From an uncultured Bacteroidales bacterium (GTDB lineage: Bacteria > Bacteroidota > Bacteroidia > Bacteroidales > Paludibacteraceae), in contig ONUF01000010.1 in assembly GCA_900321005.1 (NCBI GenBank), forward strand, positions 1-52,926: a stretch of 52,926 nucleotides of DNA, written 5' to 3'. Below are positions 15,102 through 23,253 of the stretch, piece after piece (the stretch's first letter is position 1; every line of letters begins with the position of its first letter). The notes beneath the pieces are model-generated. The model was not told the origin of the DNA and ran no database searches. It saw nothing but the letters and a program-made list of their open reading frames with translations. Made by a program: the position numbers and the translations under genes.

Positions 15102-18002
15102 CTACCACCAGTTTACGCGCCCATTCGTCGATTGGTTACTATTTTTGTCGTATTTAAGATCGCTCAATATCGACGCATTCACACCGATGTGGAAGGTGTA
15201 ACTCTTGTACGGCCCGATCGGGTTGATGCTCGCCGACATGTTCCAGCAGTGCAGGTCACGGCTGATATTGACAACACAACTCGACACGGTCTTGTGGTCG
15301 AAGTCGTAACTCATCGACGCACTCACTTTCCAGCCCTTGCCCAGACCCAGCGTGCCGCTCAAGCTCAGGTTGTTGGTGAACACCATCTTGTAGTACATCT
15401 TCTCGTAGTCGAACGTACTTCCGGAAGCGTAGGCGAGCGAGTAGTTGAGCGTGATACTCCACGGCAGTTCTGTCCACACATAGCCGTCGTCCACTTTCTC
15501 GTCTTTCTTGCCGTTCAGCTTGCCGTTCTTGTTGGAGCCGTCGCCGTTATGCTCGAGGTCCGACAGGTCGGCGTCGCCGCCGGAACTGTCCGAACCGCTG
15601 CTCTCGGAGCGCTTGCCTTGCCGTTTCTCGATTGCCTCTTTCCATTTCTTGATGGTCTGGTTGCTTATCGTATAGTTAAAACTCCATCTTAGACCGCTCC
15701 AGTGCGGAAATCGGCCGTTATGCCAGTACTGTTTGTTCGTTCTCACGGGCGTGCCCGATGCGTTCAGTTGGTACATATACGGATCGAGCGCCGTGGAGAG
15801 GTTGAGGCTGTAGTTGTTCAGCTTCGGGAATTTCAGACGCAGGTTGACCTGGAACAGGCTCCAGTTCATGGAGTCCGCGGCGAAGTTATATCCTCCGTCG
15901 ATGCTGAAGTTATCTATCAGACTCACCACTTTGAACGGTTTCTCGCCCGTGGTATCTTCGCGGTTGACGACCTTCATCTCCAAGTTGTTCGACACGCCGA
16001 AACTCATCGTCGCGGATGTCCCTCTCGCCGCATTTCCGTACATCCCGTTCGGGAAACGCGAATAGACTTGCTCGACGTAGGTCGTGTCGCCGTTCTTGAC
16101 CACCGGTTGGTTATACCGCCCGTAGTAGCCCCAGCCCGGCGTACTGAAATCCGGATGGTAACTCATGCTCACATGCGGCGTGATGATATGGCGGAATTTC
16201 TCGACCTTGCTATGCGGGAACAACTTCTTGAGCGGCGTGTAGAATCCGTATATCTTCGTACTCATCGACACACCCACATTGAAGTCGAACACGTTATAGA
16301 ATCCGGTCGTGGTATCCATCTGCAGCTTGTTCTCCGCCTCGTTCCAGTTGCGGTCCACGCGCTGGAAATACATGCGGTCCGTCATACTGATGTTCGGCGT
16401 GATACTCAGGTATTTAAAGAGCATGAAGCTTGCGTTAATCGGTAAGGTATGCCGCATACCTGTTTGCCAGTCTTTGAAGAAATTGGAGTGCGGTAAATAG
16501 CTCTCCTTCATGTTGTTGGCGGCGATGCGGGCATCCATCGAGTAACTCATCTTGATCTTCTCGTACCATTTCTCCTTGCCTGCGCCCACTTTGCCTTTGC
16601 GCTTGAGCGTCGCCTGGCGCCATTCTTTGAACGGATAGACGCTACTCATGTTGACGTTTAACTGCGGCGCAGTAAGCGATATCGTCGAGTCTCGCGTGCG
16701 TTGCGTCAAGCTGGCTGTCATGCTCAGACTCCAGGGACTATCCGGAAAACGCTGTGTGTAGCTGACTGTACTGCTCTTGGTGTTCTCGGCCATCAGAGTG
16801 GGGTTGTAATAGCTGTTGATATTACTGCGGTTGTAACCGCTCGTCGAGAAGTTCACGCTTGCCGAGAACGTGGAGTAGGGATTGAACTTCGCGTCCTGCG
16901 AGTGGGTCCATTGAATCTGGAAGTTACGGTTGGCCTGGTAGTCCGGCAAACCCAACTCACTCGTCACGTCGTTGCGGTAACTGATGTTCAGGTTGCCTGA
17001 GAAATGATACCGCCATATATACTTCATGTTTCCGCGGATGGCCCATGTACCGCGCGTGTAGATGTCGCCCACCACCTCGAGATCCAGGTAGTCGCAGATC
17101 GCGAAGTAGTATCCGAGGCCGTTGACATATAATCCGCGGCGGTAGTCATCACCGAAGTTCGGCATGATCAGACCGCTGGAGTAGGTGTTCGTGAAGGGGA
17201 AGAAGCCGAACGGGATAGCCAGAGGAAGCGGCACATCGCCCACTACCATGTATGCCGGTCCTGTCGCGATATAATGACCGGGCTTCACTTTCGCCTTCGT
17301 CATCTTCAGGTAGAAATGCGGGTGCTCGTGGTCGTCGCAGGTCGTGTATTGACCACCGGCCATCATCATCTCGTTATTGCTCAGTTTCTTCGTCTTGTCG
17401 GAGATGATATATCCCTCGCCCTGTTCCGTCACGGCATGGCGGATATAACCTTTCTGGGTCTTGATGTTATACGTGATTTCGTTGGTCTCGTATCGGTCTT
17501 TGCCGTCATCGAAGATTGGTTTGCCGACCCATTCGTAGTTCAGACTGTCATACACACCCCGCGCATAAATCTGACTGCTGTCGATGTTCATGCGGATATA
17601 TTCGGAGGTCAGGTCCATCGTCTGATAGCGCAACTCACCCTTGCCGTGCAGGTACGCGTTTCCACCCTGCGTCATGACCATCGAGTCATTGGCCTGGTAC
17701 TTCACAGGCGCTTCGAAATCTTTCTTCGTACGCACTTGCGACCAACGGATACTGTCCTGTACGCGCTCGGCGCTGTCTCGCGGCGCGTAGTGCTCGTCCT
17801 CATGATCATGCCCGTGGTCGTGTCCCTTATCGTTACCTTTGCTATACCGATCCTGCTGAGACGAACTACTCATCCCCGACATCAACCCGCCGAGCGCACC
17901 GCCTCCTCCCGCAGTGTTCTGCGTAGGTCTCACTCGCTGTCCCCATACCGCCCCCGAACAGAGCAGCACAAGCAAGGTAATATGTACGAATCTGGTCCTC
18001 AT
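15102..18002 (-). CDS. lptD: LPS-assembly outer-membrane protein LptD
   Basis: About 966 residues from ATG 18002 (MRTRFVHITLL); ATG 18011 is also possible. The frame start at 18056 lies upstream of the predicted transcription start and is excluded. A signal peptide (1-21) is followed by a Gly/Ser-rich stretch, a His/Asp-rich patch HDHGHDHEDEH (61-71), a periplasmic beta-jellyroll (OstA-like; GNAYLHGKGELRYQT, TNEITYNIKTQKGYI), then the LptD barrel (VPLPLAIPFGFFPF, SGLIMPNFGDDYRRG). It inserts LPS in the outer leaflet. The barrel ends at GRVNWW with the usual terminal aromatic. First gene before slyD and der. Confidence 0.93.
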   Translation of the reverse strand: MRTRFVHITLLVLLCSGAVWGQRVRPTQNTAGGGGALGGLMSGMSSSSQQDRYSKGNDKGHDHGHDHEDEHYAPRDSAERVQDSIRWSQVRTKKDFEAPVKYQANDSMVMTQGGNAYLHGKGELRYQTMDLTSEYIRMNIDSSQIYARGVYDSLNYEWVGKPIFDDGKDRYETNEITYNIKTQKGYIRHAVTEQGEGYIISDKTKKLSNNEMMMAGGQYTTCDDHEHPHFYLKMTKAKVKPGHYIATGPAYMVVGDVPLPLAIPFGFFPFTNTYSSGLIMPNFGDDYRRGLYVNGLGYYFAICDYLDLEVVGDIYTRGTWAIRGNMKYIWRYHFSGNLNISYRNDVTSELGLPDYQANRNFQIQWTHSQDAKFNPYSTFSASVNFSTSGYNRSNINSYYNPTLMAENTKSSTVSYTQRFPDSPWSLSMTASLTQRTRDSTISLTAPQLNVNMSSVYPFKEWRQATLKRKGKVGAGKEKWYEKIKMSYSMDARIAANNMKESYLPHSNFFKDWQTGMRHTLPINASFMLFKYLSITPNISMTDRMYFQRVDRNWNEAENKLQMDTTTGFYNVFDFNVGVSMSTKIYGFYTPLKKLFPHSKVEKFRHIITPHVSMSYHPDFSTPGWGYYGRYNQPVVKNGDTTYVEQVYSRFPNGMYGNAARGTSATMSFGVSNNLEMKVVNREDTTGEKPFKVVSLIDNFSIDGGYNFAADSMNWSLFQVNLRLKFPKLNNYSLNLSTALDPYMYQLNASGTPVRTNKQYWHNGRFPHWSGLRWSFNYTISNQTIKKWKEAIEKRQGKRSESSGSDSSGGDADLSDLEHNGDGSNKNGKLNGKKDEKVDDGYVWTELPWSITLNYSLAYASGSTFDYEKMYYKMVFTNNLSLSGTLGLGKGWKVSASMSYDFDHKTVSSCVVNISRDLHCWNMSASINPIGPYKSYTFHIGVNASILSDLKYDKNSNQSTNGRVNWW

Positions 18003-18053
18003 TACAGGCATGCGTGCCCGTATGCACACAATACGCCAAAATAAAATCGGCCG

Positions 18054-18084
18054 CAAAGGTACAACAAAAAAATGACATACGCAA
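18054..18084 (-). promoter_or_regulatory. Promoter of lptD-slyD-der
   Basis: Minus-strand TTGCGTATGTCA, a T-run, then TACCTTTG with 20-bp spacing. The expected start near 18048 decides against the longest LptD frame. Confidence 0.85.
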
Positions 18085-18386
18085 GCGCGCCCGCGTTTTT
18101 GCGCGTTTTTTTGCTATTATTGTGCATCCCGGTCACATTTTTGTGGCCGTTTTTTACTCGCGGGTGTAGCCCCTGCGGAGCGTGGTGTTTGTTGTTTACG
18201 CCGGATATTATTCGGCATGTGGTACCATTTGTGGTTATTAGGGGGACTTTCGTCTATTGAATCGGAATTTTATTCCGGTTTACGTCGTTTGTTATGCGGA
18301 ATACTATTCCGCGATTAGTAGCGTCTATGCGCGCACATTTATGTGCGCCTCTTCTCTAGTTTTTTCAAAGAAAAATCCCCATTTAT
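18085..18386. other. Hairpin-rich spacer A (no gene)
   Basis: A 300-bp non-coding region with at least five short perfect hairpins: CGGTCACA/TGTGGCCG (18130-18149, followed by T6), GCCG/CGGC (18200-18216), CGGAAT/ATTCCG (18263-18277), GCGGAAT/ATTCCGC (18296-18312) and GCGCACAT/ATGTGCGC (18331-18348). Its left part is homologous to 43099-43150 and 43270-43290 (shared GTGCAT, CGGTC hairpin, GGCCGTTTT, ACTCGCGG, GGGTGTAGCCC). No convincing ORF. Confidence 0.7.
18130..18156 (+). terminator. Terminator-like hairpin in spacer A
   Basis: CGGTCACA-TTTT-TGTGGCCG followed by TTTTTT on the plus strand. No plus-strand transcript is known to reach it, so it may simply be one of the hairpin repeats. Confidence 0.4.
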
Positions 18387-18417
18387 TTGCGTATGTCATT
18401 TTTTTGTTGTAATTTTG
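18387..18417 (+). promoter_or_regulatory. Promoter of leader and glycosyltransferase
   Basis: TTGCGTATGTCA, a T-run, then TAATTTTG with 20-bp spacing. It is almost identical to the lptD promoter. Confidence 0.85.
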
Positions 18418-18712
18418 CACCGCAAACTCGCGCTGGGGTGTCTGCATAGATGTCTCAGGTGAGGGAGCAGACATAATTTATGGCGTTTACTAACGCTTGT
18501 TTTTGACTGTTGAAACCTAGGAAACTTCAATGTAAGTCTTCGAAAACAAGTAGCAGTAGATGCTCATGGGGTGTTTATACATCAGCGTGCACTTTTTTTG
18601 CACGTTTGGTATCGTATATACACAGCGTGGGTTTCTGCATTGCTTATTCGAGACTTAAGGTTTTCCTAGGACCTCAACAGCGGATAAGCAACCAAAGAAA
18701 TCCGCGTTTTTT
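18418..18712 (+). promoter_or_regulatory. Long untranslated leader ending in attenuator-like terminator
   Basis: About 290 nt lie between the promoter and the glycosyltransferase ATG. The leader holds a GTGC-ACTTTTTTT-GCAC hairpin (about 18587-18604) and a large 3' stem. From memory, similar untranslated leaders with GTGGGTTTCTGCATTGCTTA-type sequence precede surface polysaccharide loci of Bacteroides, where NusG-like UpxY proteins allow read-through. No upxY homologue is in this window, so that comparison is inference. Confidence 0.6.
18626..18712 (+). terminator. Intrinsic terminator abutting the glycosyltransferase start
   Basis: CGTGGGTTTCT (18626-18636) pairs with AGAAATCCGCG (18696-18706), and TTGCTTAT (18640-18647) with ATAAGCAA (18684-18691). 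TTTTTT (18707-18712) follows, then ATG at 18713. Expression would need antitermination or an alternative fold. Confidence 0.65.
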
Positions 18713-19882
18713 ATGAATATTGTACAAGTAGGATCATATCCGCTCTCAGCGGATTGTATTAGAGGAGGTGTTGAATCCTCCGTGTTTGGGTTAGCGAAAG
18801 AGTTATCACAAAATCATGTCGTTGATGTGTTTGACTTCCCGAGAATAGCGGGGAAGGACACTGTCGAGCGACAAGGCTCTCTCACTATACATCGCTATAA
18901 GAATTTAGGCAAATACAATCAAGATGCCATCGAACGAGGCAAAGAGATGCTGCGTGATATAGTTGCGTTACATCCTGATATTGTGCATATACATGGCACT
19001 GGCAATATTAGCGGAGCTTTGTATAGCGCCATTAAGGTCTACGGTATTCCTGTTTTGCTTACGGTTCATGGTTTGCTGCATGTTGAAAAGAAGAACGCGC
19101 TACGCAAACATCCTTCCCTCAAGCATTTATACCAACTTATCGTTCAATCGCGTGCAGAGTTTGATGTCCTGAATCAAGCACAGCACATTATTGTGGATAC
19201 GGAATACGTCTCTATACAACTAGAGCAATTACACGCCAAAAAGAAAATCAGCAATTTACCCTGGATGTATGTTATTCCTCAGGGTATTCAATCGCAATAT
19301 TTATCACTTTCACCTAAATCAATAAAAAAGCCAATTATTCTTTCCGTTGGTTCTATTTCGCAGAGAAAAGGGCATTTGTTCTTGATAAAAGCCTTTGAGA
19401 AAGTACATAGCAAAATCCCTGCCGCAAAATTGGTTATTGCTGGTTCCCTTGCAGAGGAAGCGTATCTTTCTAAAATGAGAGAAGAAATAGAGAATTGCTG
19501 TTTACGTGATAGCATAGATATATTAACCAACATTCCGCAAGAAGAATTATTGCAACACTACCAAGCAGCCTCTATCTATGCGCTCCATAGCCAAGAAGAA
19601 AGTCAGGGCATAGCGTTAGTTGAAGCTATGGCAGCAGGCCTGCCAATAGTGAGTACGATGGTTGGTGGTATTCCGTATGTTGTCAAGAACGAAGAAAGCG
19701 GGTTGTTATCTCCATATGGCGATGTGGATAAATTTGCGCGCAACTTATTAAGGTTGTTGGAAGATATAGATTTGCGTAATAAAATGGCGCAATCTGCGCA
19801 TAACATAGCGCAAAGTTATTCCTGGACAAATATCGCGCAAGCGATTGAAACGGTCTATAATAGGGTTATATCAGAAAAATAG
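18713..19882 (+). CDS. Glycosyltransferase family 4 (GT-B)
   Basis: A 389-residue protein. N-terminal Rossmann half with GGVESSVFGLAKELS and HPDIVHIHGTGN; C-terminal half with ILSVGSISQRKGHLFLIKAF, LVIAGS and the GT4 EX7E motif in QEESQGIALVEAMAAGLPIV. It would transfer a sugar from a nucleotide-sugar during surface polysaccharide or glycoconjugate synthesis; donor and acceptor are unknown. It stands alone rather than in a polysaccharide cluster, and its codon use is clearly more AT-rich than mnmE or lptD beside it, suggesting separate acquisition. Transcription appears controlled by the leader and terminator that end at its ATG. Confidence 0.9.
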   Translation: MNIVQVGSYPLSADCIRGGVESSVFGLAKELSQNHVVDVFDFPRIAGKDTVERQGSLTIHRYKNLGKYNQDAIERGKEMLRDIVALHPDIVHIHGTGNISGALYSAIKVYGIPVLLTVHGLLHVEKKNALRKHPSLKHLYQLIVQSRAEFDVLNQAQHIIVDTEYVSIQLEQLHAKKKISNLPWMYVIPQGIQSQYLSLSPKSIKKPIILSVGSISQRKGHLFLIKAFEKVHSKIPAAKLVIAGSLAEEAYLSKMREEIENCCLRDSIDILTNIPQEELLQHYQAASIYALHSQEESQGIALVEAMAAGLPIVSTMVGGIPYVVKNEESGLLSPYGDVDKFARNLLRLLEDIDLRNKMAQSAHNIAQSYSWTNIAQAIETVYNRVISEK

Positions 19883-19969
19883 TTTTCAAAAATTAGTTCG
19901 TTTCCTGCTTCGCGTGGCAACGCGCAGTTTATTTTTTTCAATTTTAATGACATTTCTGAAGACAAAAAT

Positions 19970-20000
19970 TTGGAAATGTCATTTTTTTGTTGTATCTTTG
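19970..20000 (+). promoter_or_regulatory. Orphan strong promoter
   Basis: TTGGAAATGTCA, a T-run, then TATCTTTG with 20-bp spacing. The next gene (mnmE) has its own promoter at 20415, so this one probably makes a small RNA. Confidence 0.8.
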
Positions 20001-20005
20001 CACCC

Positions 20006-20109
20006 AAATTGAGAAGTGATTTACCCTCGTCTCAACTGACACATTGCTGACATACAATCGCCCTTGCTGGGCACAACGAAATTCCCTCGATGCAAAATCG
20101 ATGTTTTTT
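20006..20109 (+). ncRNA. Candidate small RNA
   Basis: Starts after the orphan promoter. It contains TTGAGA/TCTCAA (about 20009-20036) and GCCC-TTGCT-GGGC (about 20060-20072) hairpins, and ends at a TCGAT-GCAAA-ATCGA hairpin followed by a T-run (20087-20109). The stem is only 5 bp, so the terminator is weak evidence. Confidence 0.35.
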
Positions 20110-20130
20110 CAATATTTAAAGGAGCATGAA

Positions 20131-20174
20131 GGGGGTGATTTCGGGGTGATTACGGGGTCGTTACAGTGTGATTA
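20131..20174. repeat. 11-nt tandem array (4 units)
   Basis: Units GGGGGTGATTT, CGGGGTGATTA, CGGGGTCGTTA and CAGTGTGATTA at exact 11-nt spacing. Confidence 0.75.
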
Positions 20175-20213
20175 GGAGGATATTCAGTTCGGATGAACAC
20201 GGGGTTTGCACAA

Positions 20214-20246
20214 GAAACTGCCAAAAAATGCCAAGAACTGCCAATT
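20214..20246. repeat. 10-nt spaced TGCCAA array
   Basis: TGCCAA recurs at 20219, 20229 and 20239, the last being part of the palindrome TGCCAATTTGGCA. Confidence 0.6.
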
Positions 20247-20414
20247 TGGCATAACGTGCTGATGTTCAATAACATATACTACAAAAATCTTGCCAAAATT
20301 CGTATATCCTCACGCTGTCACACAGCCATCTTATAGTTCGTTTTCTGCTCTGCGAGATAGCCTAGAGTACCGTTCCGCGTTTTAAGTTTTTCCCCGCAAA
20401 AAAATCCTTTTTAT

Positions 20415-20445
20415 TTGCACATGTCAAAAAAAAGTAGTACTTTTG
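20415..20445 (+). promoter_or_regulatory. Promoter of mnmE operon
   Basis: TTGCACATGTCA, an A-run, then TACTTTTG with 20-bp spacing. The true mnmE ATG (20464) is 19 bp past the -7 box. Confidence 0.85.
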
Positions 20446-20463
20446 CAGTCGCAAAAGTTTTTT

Positions 20464-21765
20464 ATGGCAACGATTTGTGCGATATCAACGGCCTATGGCG
20501 CGGGCGGAATAGCCGTCATCCGCGTCTCCGGCGAGCAAGCTGTCGCGATAGTAGATAGCCTCTTTGCCGGGCGTGTGCGTTTATGTGACTCAGCGGCGAA
20601 TACCATTCATTTCGGCCGGATTCAACGGGGAAATGAGGTGTTGGATGAGGTGCTTTGTTCCGTATTTCGCGCGCCGCATTCCTTCACGGGAGAAGACACG
20701 GTGGAGATCGCGTGCCACGGAAGCCTGTATATCCAGCAGGAGTTGCTGCGGTGGCTCATCGATGCGGGTTGTAAGGCTGCAGAGCCGGGTGAGTTCACCC
20801 GTCGCGCGTTCATGAACGGCAAGATGGACCTGACGCAAGCTGAAGCCGTAGCGGACCTCATCGCCGCGCAGTCCAAAGCAGAGAAAGACCTGGCGCTGAG
20901 TCAGTTACGCGGTTCGGTATCCAATGAACTGGCGTCGCTACGCGAGAGGCTGCTGCATTTCACTTCCCTTATTGAACTGGAACTGGACTTCGCGGACCAT
21001 GAAGAGTTGGAGTTCGCCGATCGAACGGAACTGAGCCAATTAGCCGATGAAATCGAGACAAAACTCGCGGCATTGATGGCTTCTTTCCGCACGGGCAATG
21101 CCATCCGCAACGGAATACCCGTCGCTATCATAGGTGCGCCGAACGTAGGTAAATCGACATTGCTCAATGCGCTGCTGGGCGAACAACGCGCGATCGTAAG
21201 CGATATACAAGGTACCACGCGCGACACGATAGAAGACACGCTCGTGTTGGACGGCATCCTCTTCCGACTCATCGACACCGCCGGTATACGCGATACGAAA
21301 GATACTATCGAACAATTAGGCGTCGAGCGGTCCAAACAAGCTGCCCAAAAAGCACAAATAATAATATTTCTGAGCGATAATGGACAATGGACAACGGACA
21401 TTGTACACTCAGGAACCATTATCAAGGTTCTCAACAAATCCGACTTAGGCGTAAAAGGTGACGGAATTCTTATCTCCGCCAAGAACGGCGAGATAGAGCC
21501 GTTGAAAAGGGAGTTAGTACGCATCGCAAGGGCATCGCTCCAGACCTCGGCTGTGATGCTATCCAATGCCCGTCATTATGACGCTATCACCCGTGCGCAT
21601 GACGCGATTGTGCGCGTTCAAAAAGGTATGGCGCAAGGTCTCTCCGGAGAACTGCTCTCGATGGACCTGCAGGACTGCCTCTCCGCCCTCGGAGAAGTGA
21701 CGGGCCAGATCACCAATGCCGAAGTGCTATCGAATATATTCAGCAAATTCTGTATAGGCAAATGA
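20464..21765 (+). CDS. mnmE: tRNA uridine-5-carboxymethylaminomethyl modification GTPase
   Basis: 433 residues from ATG 20464 (MATICAISTAYGAGG); the frame opens earlier at 20443, inside the promoter. The N-terminal folate-binding domain has GGIAVIRVSG and GEFTRRAFMNGKMDLTQAEA; the embedded G domain has [31 protein letters not shown] and NKSD; the C-terminus is FCIGK with the essential Cys. With MnmG it modifies the wobble uridine of several tRNAs. Residues around SDNGQWTTDIVHSG come from a 7-nt array, a likely inserted loop in the G domain. The stop overlaps yicC (ATGA). Confidence 0.97.
   Translation: MATICAISTAYGAGGIAVIRVSGEQAVAIVDSLFAGRVRLCDSAANTIHFGRIQRGNEVLDEVLCSVFRAPHSFTGEDTVEIACHGSLYIQQELLRWLIDAGCKAAEPGEFTRRAFMNGKMDLTQAEAVADLIAAQSKAEKDLALSQLRGSVSNELASLRERLLHFTSLIELELDFADHEELEFADRTELSQLADEIETKLAALMASFRTGNAIRNGIPVAIIGAPNVGKSTLLNALLGEQRAIVSDIQGTTRDTIEDTLVLDGILFRLIDTAGIRDTKDTIEQLGVERSKQAAQKAQIIIFLSDNGQWTTDIVHSGTIIKVLNKSDLGVKGDGILISAKNGEIEPLKRELVRIARASLQTSAVMLSNARHYDAITRAHDAIVRVQKGMAQGLSGELLSMDLQDCLSALGEVTGQITNAEVLSNIFSKFCIGK
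21377..21410. repeat. 7-nt tandem array inside mnmE
   Basis: Units AATGGAC, AATGGAC, AACGGAC and a diverged ATTGTAC at 7-nt spacing, in frame in the G domain. Confidence 0.7.
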
Positions 21766-22652
21766 TACTATCTATGACCGGCTACGGAAAGACCGAGATA
21801 ACTTTCCGAACACACAAACTGATCTGCGAGATCCGTTCGCTCAACTCCAAGACAATGGACCTGTCTGTGCGTCTGACACCTGCGCTGCGGGCACGCGAAC
21901 TCGAACTTCGCACGATCGTCAGTCAACGCCTCGAACGAGGGAAAGTGGACCTCTTCATTAGTGAAGAATCAGCTATCAGTAATCAGTCATCAGTGGTCAG
22001 TCCTGTGAACTGGGCGGCTGCCAAGGAATATGCGCGGCAGTACACCGAGCAGTTCGGAAGTCCCGTTCCCGCCGAAGTGATGGCATCCATCTTGCGCTTT
22101 CCGGATGTGCTCAAACAACAGGAAGATACGTCCGACCTCACCGACGAGGAGTGGAGCGATATCCAAGCAATGCTCAACAAAGCGCTCGATGCGTTTATTG
22201 CTTTCCGCACCCAAGAAGGCGCAGCGCTCCAGGCGATGTTTACGGAAAAACTCGATGGAATCGCGGATTTGTTGGCGCAAGTGGAGCCGTTTGAGAAGGG
22301 TCGCGTAGCGAAGATCAAAGAGCGCCTGGAGCAAAACCTCGCGCAACTCTCCGCCGAGACGCAAGCCCAGATAGACCGCAACCGCCTCGAGCAAGAGATG
22401 ATTTATTACCTCGAGAAACTCGATATCACCGAGGAAAAAGTGCGACTCACTAATCACATCAAGTACTTCCGGGAGACCATGCTCGCAGAAGGCAACGGAG
22501 TAGGGAAGAAACTCGGCTTTATCGCCCAAGAGATGGGACGCGAGATCAATACCCTCGGTTCGAAATCCAACCAGAGCGAGATGCAGATCATCGTCGTCAA
22601 GATGAAAGATATACTCGAGCAGATTAAGGAACAGGTACTGAATGTTCTTTAA
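21762..22652 (+). CDS. yicC: YicC family endoribonuclease-like protein
   Basis: A 296-residue protein starting ILSMTGYGK, the family's hallmark, with RSLNSKTMDLSVRLTP, RLERGKVDL and the C-terminal DUF1732 part RLTNHIKYFRETM, GKKLGFIAQEMGREINTLGSK. E. coli YicC is reported to be an endoribonuclease that degrades the small RNA RyhB. Here it overlaps mnmE by 4 bp and precedes gmk, a neighbour seen in many genomes. A loop encoded by a 7-nt array (SAISNQSSVVS) sits after GKVDLF. Confidence 0.93.
   Translation: MILSMTGYGKTEITFRTHKLICEIRSLNSKTMDLSVRLTPALRARELELRTIVSQRLERGKVDLFISEESAISNQSSVVSPVNWAAAKEYARQYTEQFGSPVPAEVMASILRFPDVLKQQEDTSDLTDEEWSDIQAMLNKALDAFIAFRTQEGAALQAMFTEKLDGIADLLAQVEPFEKGRVAKIKERLEQNLAQLSAETQAQIDRNRLEQEMIYYLEKLDITEEKVRLTNHIKYFRETMLAEGNGVGKKLGFIAQEMGREINTLGSKSNQSEMQIIVVKMKDILEQIKEQVLNVL
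21966..22004. repeat. 7-nt tandem array inside yicC
   Basis: Five units AATCAGC, TATCAGT, AATCAGT, CATCAGT and GGTCAGT at exact 7-nt spacing, read in frame. Confidence 0.8.
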
Positions 22653-22690
22653 ACGTTCCAACGGAACAATAAACGCCGTAAGGCAATAAA
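22653..22690. repeat. Two TAAACG-hairpin units
   Basis: Between yicC and gmk: AAACG-TTCC-AAC-GGAA-CAAT, then AAACG-CC-GTAA-GG-CAAT. The same AAACG-plus-hairpin layout occurs inside murC. Confidence 0.5.
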
Positions 22691-22692
22691 CT

Positions 22693-23253
22693 ATGATATA
22701 CATCTTTTGTGCGCCGTCAGGTAGCGGCAAATCGACCATGGTGAAGCATTTGCTCACCAAGCACCCGGATCTGTTTGAACTCTCCGTGTCTTGTACCACA
22801 CGTCCTCCGCGCGGACAAGAAGTGCATGGAAAAGAGTATTACTTCATCTCCGTGGAGGAATTCCAGAAACGCATAGAAAACGACGATTTCGTCGAGTTCG
22901 AGCAGGTGTATGAAGGCCTGTATTACGGTACGCTCAAAGAGGAAATCGACCGTATCGAGTCTGCCGGCCGGCAGGTGCTCTTTGATGTGGATGTGAAAGG
23001 CGGTCTGAACCTCAAGCGCATCCTCGGCGAGAAAGCGGTGTCGATCTTTATCTGCCCGCCGTCCATCGAGGAGTTACGCCGTCGTCTCGAAGGCCGCGGA
23101 GACACGAGCCCCGAGATGATAGAGAAACGCCTCGCAAAAGCGGAGGAAGAACTGTCCTACAAACCCTATTTCGACCGCGTCGTTATAAATGACGACTTAA
23201 ACCATGCTTTCGAGCAACTCGATGCCATCATCGACGAGAACGATGACTTATAA
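22693..23253 (+). CDS. gmk: Guanylate kinase
   Basis: A 186-residue protein with P-loop CAPSGSGKST (residues 6-15), the GMP-binding SCTTRPPRGQEVHGKEYYF, and the lid region RRRLEGRGDTSPEMIEKRL. It converts GMP to GDP in the cytoplasm. Its stop lies 8 bp inside the folC start. Confidence 0.97.
   Translation: MIYIFCAPSGSGKSTMVKHLLTKHPDLFELSVSCTTRPPRGQEVHGKEYYFISVEEFQKRIENDDFVEFEQVYEGLYYGTLKEEIDRIESAGRQVLFDVDVKGGLNLKRILGEKAVSIFICPPSIEELRRRLEGRGDTSPEMIEKRLAKAEEELSYKPYFDRVVINDDLNHAFEQLDAIIDENDDL

Larger units (their letters stand above)
19883..20414. other. Spacer with candidate small RNA and tandem arrays (no gene)
   Basis: No coding frame is convincing. The spacer contains a strong promoter (19970-20000), a short structured region up to a weak terminator near 20109, an 11-nt array (20131-20174), and TGCCAA repeats (20214-20246) ending in the palindrome TGCCAATTTGGCA. 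Confidence 0.65.

Noticed and set aside
20131-20246. CRISPR array
   Set aside because: The units are 10-11 nt without spacers and no cas genes are present; it is a short tandem repeat.
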